Assembly: GCA_002071245.1 (NCBI GenBank)
Contig: MWEV01000242.1
Location: forward strand, 1-7,503
Source: Deltaproteobacteria bacterium ADurb.Bin026
Lineage (GTDB): Bacteria; Desulfobacterota; Syntrophorhabdia; Syntrophorhabdales; Syntrophorhabdaceae
Length of the DNA stretch: 7,503 nucleotides
Reading direction: 5' to 3'
Below are positions 1 through 5,699 of the stretch, in pieces. The stretch's first letter is position 1. Every line of letters starts with the position of its first letter. The notes below the pieces were generated by a model. It saw nothing but the letters and a program-made list of their open reading frames with translations, was not told the origin of the DNA and ran no database searches. Both the position numbers and the translations under genes were made by a program.

Positions 1-67
1 ACATCATCTAAATAACTGATTTTTGCCATGTAGCAAGAAAAAATACATATAAAAAAAGGAGCCGGAC
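1..67. other. Upstream leader of the crotonase gene
   Basis: All three plus-strand frames meet a stop within the first 20 bases, so an upstream gene could end here, but none can be supported from this little sequence. A small inverted repeat (TTGC at 23-26, GCAA at 33-36, six-base loop) lies in an A/T-rich setting without a convincing T-run, so I do not call it a terminator. The ribosome binding site AAAGGAG at 55-61 lies six bases before the ATG at 68 and supports that start. No promoter could be defended. Confidence 0.4.
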
Positions 68-847
68 ATGGATTATAAACATATTATTACAAGCTCAGGA
101 GAAGATCATGTAGGTGAAATCATATTGAACCGGCCAAAGCAATGGAACGCCTTTAATACAGTAATGGCAGGCGAACTTGACGATGCGCTCTGGGCATTCG
201 ACAGGGATAAGAATATAAGAGTTATCATTTTAAAAGGGGCAGGAAAAGCATTCTGTGTTGGCATTGATGTAAGCGAATTTCCTGGTAAAAGTGCACTTGA
301 GTATCGTGACTGGATAGGGCACATGGGGAAAAGCCTTGCTACTATTGGTCGTATCAGAAAACCTGTAATAGCACAGGTTCAGGGCGTGGCAGCGGCTATT
401 GGGACAGGCCTAACCGCAGCCGCTGATCTGGCAATTGCATCTGAAGATGCATCTTTTGGATTAACAGCAATCAATGTTGGCCTTAACTGTATTGGTCCGG
501 CCGTTCCTGTCTCCCGTTCAGTTGGGAGGAAACGTACTCTCGAACTTTTGTTATACGGCGATATGATAAAGGCGCAAAGGGCATTAGATATTGGGCTGAT
601 TAACAAAATAGTAAAGCAGGATGAACTTGAACAAAACACCCGCGAATGGGCTGCTACTCTTGCAAGAAAAAGTCCCCTCGCTGTTCAGACTGCGAAAAAG
701 GCCTTCTATGCGGCAGCGGATATGGAGTATTTTACATCTCTCGAATACATGACAGATACCCTCTCCCGGCTTTGCACATCAGAAGATGCTATGGAAGGTA
801 TAAACGCATTCTTGGAAAAAAGGGAACCAAAATGGAAGCAGAGATAG
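68..847 (+). CDS. Crotonase-fold protein (enoyl-CoA hydratase/isomerase superfamily, ECHDC3-like)
   Basis: This 259-residue protein has the normal length of a single-domain crotonase, a cytoplasmic family acting on acyl-CoA thioesters. The first oxyanion-hole region is KAFCVGID (60-67). The second is at 103-120 (QGVAAAIGTGL onward), followed by DLAIASEDASFG (120-131) and the helix region GPAVPVSRSVGRK (143-155). Aligned by eye without gaps to rat enoyl-CoA hydratase, the two catalytic glutamates (E144, E164) fall on Gly114 and Ala134, so ordinary hydration of enoyl-CoA is doubtful. The segment INVGLNC and the C-terminal EGINAFLEKREPKW resemble ECHDC3-type proteins as I remember them. The substrate is unknown. 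The start is well supported by AAAGGAG at 55-61. The last 16 bases overlap the next gene, which implies translational coupling. A CoA-ester binding or isomerase-like role remains possible. The family call is firm and the reaction is not. Confidence 0.9.
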   Translation: MDYKHIITSSGEDHVGEIILNRPKQWNAFNTVMAGELDDALWAFDRDKNIRVIILKGAGKAFCVGIDVSEFPGKSALEYRDWIGHMGKSLATIGRIRKPVIAQVQGVAAAIGTGLTAAADLAIASEDASFGLTAINVGLNCIGPAVPVSRSVGRKRTLELLLYGDMIKAQRALDIGLINKIVKQDELEQNTREWAATLARKSPLAVQTAKKAFYAAADMEYFTSLEYMTDTLSRLCTSEDAMEGINAFLEKREPKWKQR

Positions 848-1521
848 ACATCAAAATGGAAATATATCTGAAACCAACGATCATTATAAATTCTGACCAT
901 GTGTCTATCATCAAAAAGGCAGTTGAGTTAACAACCCACTGTAACAGCGAAAGTGAAAAGGCTATAGCGCTTTTCTATTTTGTCAGAGATAGCATACACT
1001 ACAGCGTATATATGATTTCGACGAAATTTGAGGACTTTGTGGCAAGCACTGTGCTGGAAAGGGCTAAAGGCTATTGTGTGCAAAAGGCAGTGCTTCTCGC
1101 TGCACTTGCAAGGGCAACAGGTATACCATCTCGTCTTAAATTCGCAAAGATCAAAAACCACAGGATGCCAAAAGATTTAATAGAGCAGACGGGGATCAAT
1201 TTTTTTCCAAGCCACGGATACACACAGATTTTTATCAATCAAAGATGGTTGAATGTAACGCCGGCGTTTGACAAATCACTGTGCGAAATAAGCGGTGTGC
1301 CGGTTGTTGAATTTGATGGTATTAACGATGCTACACTTGCCCCATACGGTTCAGATGGAAAACCCTATATAGAATACATCGAAAAATACGACCCACAACC
1401 CGATCTTCCGTTCGAATGGCTACATAGCAAGGTTTCCTCTATATGGGGAGAAAAAAATGCCTGGCTCACAAATGAAGACTCTCGAAACCACAAAATGCCA
1501 TCAGGATATGAATTTAAATAG
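832..1521 (+). CDS. Transglutaminase-like cysteine peptidase-fold protein
   Basis: This 229-residue protein has a transglutaminase-like core with a readable catalytic triad. Cys82 lies in AKGYCVQKAVLLAALARA (78-95), a classic nucleophile helix followed by GIPSRLKF. His128 is in SHGYTQIFI and Asp147 in NVTPAFD. The upstream segment EKAIALFYFVRDSIHYSVY (42-60) is also typical. No signal peptide or membrane helix is seen, so it is probably cytoplasmic. Family members act as peptidases, amidases or acyl-transfer enzymes; nothing shows the substrate. I chose the ATG at 832 because AGGGA at 821-825 is correctly spaced. The frame is open back to 646, but that part reads antisense-like nonsense over the crotonase gene. 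An ATG at 856 is a weaker alternative start. The 16-bp overlap with the crotonase gene suggests coupled translation and a shared pathway. Confidence 0.82.
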   Translation: MEAEIDIKMEIYLKPTIIINSDHVSIIKKAVELTTHCNSESEKAIALFYFVRDSIHYSVYMISTKFEDFVASTVLERAKGYCVQKAVLLAALARATGIPSRLKFAKIKNHRMPKDLIEQTGINFFPSHGYTQIFINQRWLNVTPAFDKSLCEISGVPVVEFDGINDATLAPYGSDGKPYIEYIEKYDPQPDLPFEWLHSKVSSIWGEKNAWLTNEDSRNHKMPSGYEFK

Positions 1522-1522
1522 A

Positions 1523-1541
1523 AGTATTTATTTGAAATACT
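1523..1541. terminator. AT-rich hairpin between convergent genes (weak terminator candidate)
   Basis: A perfect 7-bp inverted repeat, AGTATTT at 1523-1529 and AAATACT at 1535-1541 with loop ATTTG, starts two bases after the transglutaminase stop. It lies inside the 40-bp gap between convergent units and could act for both strands. The stem is A/T-rich and no clear T-run follows on either side, so it is at best a weak intrinsic terminator. Confidence 0.35.
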
Positions 1542-1561
1542 GAATACGACAACGACTGAAA

Positions 1562-3415
1562 TCAGCCGAAAAAAAATGTCCACAGAATGATGAATGTAAA
1601 AATGATACCTATCAATAGGCTTACATAACCAAACGTAGACGAAGCGATCTTCAATGCTAAACCAGGGTGTTTTATCTTGAATTCATCAAGCCTTTTTTCT
1701 TTAACCAGTCTTTCATATTCAAGCGTTCTTGATCTCCACAACTCCTCAAGCTTATAACTGCCTGTAAAAATGATAGGATCCATAGGAAATTTTGTGGGGA
1801 TCAGGTGCGTGTTGAAGAAGTGGACTGTGAATATAAATAGTGCTGCAAGCAAGGCCTCCTCCGAATGGAAGATGCTTGCAATATTAAAAACCCAACCAGG
1901 ATATACATATGACGCCATTTCAGGTGCCCAGAGGGTAATGCCAGAACCGCCAATGATAAACATACCCCAGAAGACCGCAAGAAAATCAAACTTCTCCCAG
2001 TATGTCCAACGGTCAAATTTTGGATATTCACCCTTATTGAAAAACCACATTACCATTGCCTTAAACTGCCGCCAGTCCTGCTTGTTTGGCATTAAGGAAT
2101 CAGGACCAAAGAGTCTGTCAAGCCATCCTTTTCTGTCTTTTTTGCAAAAACCCTTTGGAAATAAGAAACGTATACTTCTCCATATCGCAACAAGAAAAAG
2201 CCCGATGAGAATAATTGCGGCTAATCTGTGATAAAGGCCAGCATTATGTGCGCCACCCATAATTTTTATAATGACCTTTGCCCAGGGCACATTGTGATAT
2301 TTAATCGGAAATCCTGTAATTACGAGACCAAAAAAGGATATTATCAATAATACATGCATAACACGGTCTTTTATTGAAAACCGCCTTATTTCCTGAATAT
2401 TCTCCTCATGGGCAAATGGACTTTCAGGCTTTATGCCGAGTTGTTCAAGTTTATGTTTCTCCCAGTAAACCTTTCTCCACCAGAGGAGTGTATGGGTCCA
2501 GTAAAAGGCAAATGTAACAAGCAGCAACACAACCATAGACAAAAAGCTTACATATAGAAGCGGGTATCGCTTTCTGTCTTTGTAGTCAGGATGCGCCTTA
2601 TATTCTGCAAATCTTGGATGGATTCCGTGATGACATTTTTCACAATTTTTCGTCAGGTTCTTCGGATTTATTGCTGAATCAGGATGTCTTTTAGCCAGGA
2701 TATTGTGAGTAGTATGACAGTCTGCACAGCCAGCAACACTGGTCGGGTATCCTAAATCCTGTACCTTGCCGTGGTATGTCTCTTCATAATACTTCACGGT
2801 ATCAGGAGAAAGTCCGTTCCTTATCATCATCTCCCTGTCTGAGTGACACGATTTACACGTCCTATTATAAAACTCCCTCGCCTCGAGGATATACCGCTCA
2901 GTTGATGTATGGTAAGCCTTTGTATCATGGAGTCCGTGACAATCGCTACATGTTGCTGAATCCTTGTTGCCCTTCATTACTGCAGCGCCATGGCCTGAAA
3001 GTGCGTATTCTTCATTGGTATGACATTTCGTGCAATTTTTTGCAACTGTAATCTTAAATTGTCCCTTTTCCGGTCTCAGCGTGTGAATCTCATAATGGCA
3101 GTCATAGCAACGAAAATCCTCGTAAAGGTAATGAAAACTGTTTCTATAGGCCTTATCGATTTCACCGTGACATTTTCCACATGAGATTAGGGAAGGCTTT
3201 TCCTTTTTGATTATATGCCTATCGAGACTTTTAATATCCTCGTGACAGCCCTTACAACCTATGTTTCCATGAACAGATTCTTTATACATGCCCTTATACT
3301 TTGCGCTTGTGTGGCAGTCAACACAATTTATCTTCACCTCAGCAGAAAATATCTCACCTGCAAAAAATAAAATCATCAGGATAAAAAGGGATGCGAACCA
3401 GTTTTTGTCTGCCAT
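1562..3415 (-). CDS. Nonaheme cytochrome c / di-heme cytochrome b fusion, CbcL-like inner-membrane electron transfer protein
   Basis: This 617-residue protein begins with a hydrophobic signal segment (about 6-24). A periplasmic domain follows with nine CXXCH sites whose first cysteines are 31, 54, 79, 103, 128, 156, 187, 230 and 258. Next comes a b-type cytochrome part with six likely membrane helices near 287-307, 353-371, 393-413, 477-497, 517-537 and 594-615. Likely b-heme ligands are His354, His396, His517 and His532, a spacing close to that of the FdnI/HydC family. A nine-heme c domain joined to a di-heme b domain is the architecture known for Geobacter CbcL, which passes menaquinol electrons to periplasmic carriers; that role here is inferred from architecture only. 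The start has AAAGGA upstream and lies two bases after the rhodanese stop, so the genes are surely co-transcribed. It could also run in the opposite direction, feeding the quinone pool. It does not look like DsrM, NrfH or NapC. Confidence 0.88.
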   Translation of the reverse strand: MADKNWFASLFILMILFFAGEIFSAEVKINCVDCHTSAKYKGMYKESVHGNIGCKGCHEDIKSLDRHIIKKEKPSLISCGKCHGEIDKAYRNSFHYLYEDFRCYDCHYEIHTLRPEKGQFKITVAKNCTKCHTNEEYALSGHGAAVMKGNKDSATCSDCHGLHDTKAYHTSTERYILEAREFYNRTCKSCHSDREMMIRNGLSPDTVKYYEETYHGKVQDLGYPTSVAGCADCHTTHNILAKRHPDSAINPKNLTKNCEKCHHGIHPRFAEYKAHPDYKDRKRYPLLYVSFLSMVVLLLVTFAFYWTHTLLWWRKVYWEKHKLEQLGIKPESPFAHEENIQEIRRFSIKDRVMHVLLIISFFGLVITGFPIKYHNVPWAKVIIKIMGGAHNAGLYHRLAAIILIGLFLVAIWRSIRFLFPKGFCKKDRKGWLDRLFGPDSLMPNKQDWRQFKAMVMWFFNKGEYPKFDRWTYWEKFDFLAVFWGMFIIGGSGITLWAPEMASYVYPGWVFNIASIFHSEEALLAALFIFTVHFFNTHLIPTKFPMDPIIFTGSYKLEELWRSRTLEYERLVKEKRLDEFKIKHPGLALKIASSTFGYVSLLIGIIFTFIILWTFFFG

Positions 3416-3417
3416 AA

Positions 3418-4152
3418 TTATCCTTTTTTTCTTTCTTTAGCCTCTTTGTATTTCATTCCCCCGTAAAATCTTATGACGTCTTTAACCCCATTATTGATTA
3501 GCCAGCAACATACAAGAAACGACTTCTTACCATTCTCATCAATCACAAGCACAGATCTATTTTTGGGAATATCTTTTAGTCTCTTGCTTAACTCATAAAG
3601 AGGGATATTTACAGCGCCATCTATATGGCCCGATCTATACAGATCCTCTGACCTCGCATCAAGAATGAATAGGTCTTTTTTCTCTTTGATCAGTCTTTCC
3701 AGCATATGAGGTTTTATGGAAACAACCGGCGCCCTTTTGATTCTGTGGATGGATTCCACTTCATATCCTGCCTTTTTCCATGCCGGCAAACCACCATTTA
3801 AGATAAATATGTTTTTGTAACCGAGAATTTTTGCCTTTTGGTATGTCTGCCCTGCCCTGAGACATTCGTCCGATTCACAGTAAAAGATGATATGCTGCCC
3901 TTTGTTCTTCAAAATCGCCTTTGACTTTTCTTCAAATTCTTCAAAGGCTATACAGAGCGAATCTGGGATCCTATGATCCATACATTCAAGGTAACTCATA
4001 GTATCAACGAATATAGCGCCCTTCTCTTTTTTGAGGGCAACCGCCTGGGCTGGTTCAATGGATGCCTGTTCAGTCAATGGAGGCTGCTGGTAGGCGGTAC
4101 ACGATATGATAAAATACAAAATAACAGTCAAAACAGTTATTATCCTCAGCAA
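3418..4152 (-). CDS. Tandem rhodanese-domain lipoprotein
   Basis: This 244-residue protein starts at TTG, preceded by AGGGGG five bases upstream; no ATG gives a sensible N-terminus. Residues 1-17 form a signal peptide ending FIISC, a lipobox with lipidated Cys18. Thr19 at +2 does not signal inner-membrane retention, so outer-membrane placement is plausible. The first rhodanese domain (about 32-135) has the putative nucleophile Cys92 in YCESDECLRA, a C-X4-C form instead of the usual CXXXXR loop, then LNGGLPAWKKAGY. The second domain (about 145-236) has a good signature, LDARSEDLYRSGHIDGAVNIP (164-184), but Asp205 replaces the active-site cysteine in DENGKKS, so it is probably catalytically inactive. 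Rhodaneses transfer or bind sulfane sulfur, and single-Cys periplasmic forms often bind partners. Rhodanese lipoproteins also occur with multiheme cytochromes in the Geobacter extHIJKL cluster. It sits 14 bp after the 11-heme gene and 2 bp before the nonaheme/b fusion. Confidence 0.85.
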   Translation of the reverse strand: MLRIITVLTVILYFIISCTAYQQPPLTEQASIEPAQAVALKKEKGAIFVDTMSYLECMDHRIPDSLCIAFEEFEEKSKAILKNKGQHIIFYCESDECLRAGQTYQKAKILGYKNIFILNGGLPAWKKAGYEVESIHRIKRAPVVSIKPHMLERLIKEKKDLFILDARSEDLYRSGHIDGAVNIPLYELSKRLKDIPKNRSVLVIDENGKKSFLVCCWLINNGVKDVIRFYGGMKYKEAKERKKG

Positions 4153-4166
4153 AATAACCCCCTGCC

Positions 4167-5396
4167 TTAATTAATATCCAGTGGAGCCATATTAAATATC
4201 AACTTTTCATTTGCCCTTGAGCCATTTTTCAAAAGTGATCCTCGTGTAAGAAAATCCTTTTTATTTATGTGGCATATATCACAAGAACGTGTCCTATCCG
4301 TTGATTTTCTTATGCTATGGACAGGTGCAGCCCTGTAATCAGGGATTTCATCGAATTTTTCCATCTTTATTCCATATTTAGCAAAGGTGTTTCGCTCAAT
4401 CGGCAATGCCCTTAAAGTGGTCAGAGACTTCCTGTCAATAGGATTAACGCCAAGGATAAATGATGGTTTTGAAGAAGAGGCGTTTCCGTCATGACAATCA
4501 TAACAGTTACTATATGCTGCATGAACATGACAACCATAACAACTCACCTTTCCCTCGTGTTTTGAGTGTGCCAAACGGGATATGACCTTGGGCTCCCCGC
4601 CCGTTTTGTGACAGTCATTGCATCTTGGTTTGTCTTTTGTTTCGTCCTTGTTCGTATAGCTATTGCCACTTCCGTGCATTTGCCCCTTTTTATGACAGTC
4701 AGTGCATCCCATGCCTTTCTGAAAATGGATGTCAGGCGTTCCGCTTAGTTTACCGATATATTCAGGGTAGATCCTTCCGCCATGACACACGGCACAGGTT
4801 TTACTTTCATCCTTTTTCACAAATCTGTGCCCATCTATAAAACCTCTGCGCATCCCTTTAACAGAGGGTGAACTTACATGACAATCGCCGCATGATGCAT
4901 GACAGCTCTTACAGGATTGTCCAAATACCTTATCTTTGAATAATCTGTCCTCATCTTTTGAAAACCTTTTTGTGATCTTGTCCAAAAAACCTGCAAGATT
5001 ATAGTGCAAAGAGCTACTATATATCTTTGCAATATCATCGTGGCAGTTTCCGCATAATTTCAGATCAGCAGAAGGTCTTTTTACAACACCTTTGTGCGCT
5101 GATTCCTGGTCTATTGATTTAGCATCCCCTTTATGACAAAAGACACACCCGTTTTCAAAATGAGGGTCTTTATTTAGGATGCTTCTATCCACCAGATAAC
5201 GCCTGAAATATGCATCGGTCTTGCTTGGGGGCATTTCCCCTGCAGGATTGACACCTAAAACCCTTTCTAATTTGGGAGGATTAACAAGCATCTGAAGGAT
5301 TGATTCATCTGTATGGCATTGTATACAGCCTTCGTTGCTTGCTTCAGCAAAAACGACCAATGTAAAGAGGCACACGAGAATGTGTATGAATCTCAT
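4167..5396 (-). CDS. Secreted undecaheme (11 CXXCH) cytochrome c
   Basis: This 409-residue protein is the first gene of the minus-strand operon. Residues 1-19 look like a cleavable signal peptide (hydrophobic core 6-16, probable cut after AEA before Ser20). Cys9 is not in a lipobox. Eleven CXXCH motifs have first cysteines at 24, 84, 115, 162, 169, 201, 231, 259, 286, 298 and 372. Sites four and five are nearly fused (CKSCH, two residues, CGDCH), which should give closely packed hemes. A heme-free stretch at 303-371 contains LGVNP, also found at 47-51, which hints at an old partial duplication. No membrane helix follows the signal, so a periplasmic or surface location is expected. I do not recognise a named family. 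An electron conduit or a terminal oxyanion/sulfur reductase are both possible. The Shine-Dalgarno sequence before the ATG is poor. Its stop is 14 bp before the rhodanese start. Confidence 0.85.
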   Translation of the reverse strand: MRFIHILVCLFTLVVFAEASNEGCIQCHTDESILQMLVNPPKLERVLGVNPAGEMPPSKTDAYFRRYLVDRSILNKDPHFENGCVFCHKGDAKSIDQESAHKGVVKRPSADLKLCGNCHDDIAKIYSSSLHYNLAGFLDKITKRFSKDEDRLFKDKVFGQSCKSCHASCGDCHVSSPSVKGMRRGFIDGHRFVKKDESKTCAVCHGGRIYPEYIGKLSGTPDIHFQKGMGCTDCHKKGQMHGSGNSYTNKDETKDKPRCNDCHKTGGEPKVISRLAHSKHEGKVSCYGCHVHAAYSNCYDCHDGNASSSKPSFILGVNPIDRKSLTTLRALPIERNTFAKYGIKMEKFDEIPDYRAAPVHSIRKSTDRTRSCDICHINKKDFLTRGSLLKNGSRANEKLIFNMAPLDIN

Positions 5397-5548
5397 GGGG
5401 TTAGCTTCTAATTAACAAATATACTAAATCATGTCAAGGCATATCGATGTATTGCCCCCTCATGCGTTTCATATTTTATATGTGAACCTGATTTTTGTTT
5501 AGAGATATCCGATAAGCTTCGAGTTTTCCATCATAATTTTTTTATTCA

Positions 5549-5585
5549 TCAATTTCCAAATCCAAATTGACAAGATATGATTTGG
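5549..5585. promoter_or_regulatory. Two overlapping dyads around the dsrA -35 (candidate operators)
   Basis: Dyad A is TCAATTT at 5549-5555 with AAATTGA at 5564-5570, a perfect 7+7 with an 8-base spacer. Dyad B is CCAAATC at 5556-5562 with GATTTGG at 5579-5585, a perfect 7+7 whose arms lie 23 bp apart, about two helical turns. Dyad B is centred on the -35 box, and one arm of dyad A overlaps that box. A tandem TCCAAA repeat occupies 5555-5566. The position fits a repressor or redox/sulfur-responsive regulator. Neither dyad matches the FNR, CRP or Rex consensus as I know them. Confidence 0.4.
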
Positions 5586-5597
5586 TTGCTATATATT
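5567..5597 (+). promoter_or_regulatory. Sigma70-like promoter for dsrAB
   Basis: A consensus TTGACA at 5567-5572 is followed after 17 bp by TATATA at 5590-5595, or after 19 bp by TATATT at 5592-5597, which matches the -10 consensus at five of six bases. Transcription would begin near 5603, giving a leader of about 95 bases before the dsrA ATG. No other pair of this quality was found between the two operons. Confidence 0.6.
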
Positions 5598-5641
5598 AGT
5601 CTATTGAACCTATTTCCTCACATACTGCATTTGTTTTTCAT

Positions 5642-5658
5642 ATCCCTATTTCAGGGAT
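5642..5658 (+). promoter_or_regulatory. Small hairpin in the dsrA leader
   Basis: ATCCCT at 5642-5647 and AGGGAT at 5653-5658 form a perfect 6-bp stem with loop ATTTC, inside the predicted 5' leader and about 28 bases upstream of the Shine-Dalgarno sequence. There is no T-run after it, so it is not a terminator. It may protect the message or be an operator; chance is also possible in such short DNA. Confidence 0.3.
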
Positions 5659-5685
5659 TAATTTTATACAGGCAACTAAATTTTT

Positions 5686-5695
5686 AGGGAGGTGA
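5686..5695 (+). promoter_or_regulatory. Very strong ribosome binding site of dsrA
   Basis: AGGGAGGTGA contains GGAGGTGA, an eight-base perfect match to the 16S rRNA anti-Shine-Dalgarno, with GGAGG seven bases before the ATG at 5700. It fixes the dsrA start and predicts high translation, as expected for one of the most abundant proteins of a sulfate reducer. Confidence 0.8.
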
Positions 5696-5699
5696 AAGG

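Larger units (their letters stand above)
5397..5699. promoter_or_regulatory. Divergent control region between the cytochrome operon and dsrAB
   Basis: These 303 bp hold no gene. Towards dsrA there is a good promoter and leader (listed separately). Towards the cytochrome operon no promoter is convincing. A minus-strand TTGACA at 5437-5432 and a TATATT at 5423-5418 are only 8 bp apart, too close to act together. TATAAA at 5480-5475 has only a poor partner at 5503-5498. A perfect palindrome, CATAT-TTT-ATATG, is at 5470-5482. An imperfect dyad with one bulged base (GGCATA at 5438-5443 against TATTGCC at 5450-5456) could be an operator for the minus-strand operon. Confidence 0.55.

Noticed and set aside
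23..53. Promoter-like TTGCCA and TATAAA before the crotonase gene
   Set aside because: The spacing is 19 bp and transcription would start inside the ribosome binding site, so the pair is unlikely to drive this gene.
646..831. N-terminal extension of the transglutaminase-like gene with several CXXC-like cysteine pairs
   Set aside because: It lies wholly over the crotonase 3' end in another frame, its cysteine pairs arise from the alternative reading, and a well-spaced ribosome binding site supports the ATG at 832.
1770..2231. Plus-strand open frame of 153 codons
   Set aside because: It is antisense to the b-type cytochrome domain, has no family resemblance and no good ribosome binding site.
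1562..3415. Assignment as DsrM or NapC/NrfH
   Set aside because: DsrM lacks a nonaheme domain and NapC/NrfH have four hemes with a single helix; neither fits nine CXXCH sites plus six helices.
4167..5396. Lipoprotein call for the 11-heme cytochrome based on Cys9
   Set aside because: The residue before Cys9 is valine, which does not fit a lipobox, and a normal signal peptidase I site follows at 17-20.
5418..5437. Minus-strand TTGACA and TATATT as promoter of the cytochrome operon
   Set aside because: The two elements are only 8 bp apart, and a -10 at normal spacing from this TTGACA matches poorly.
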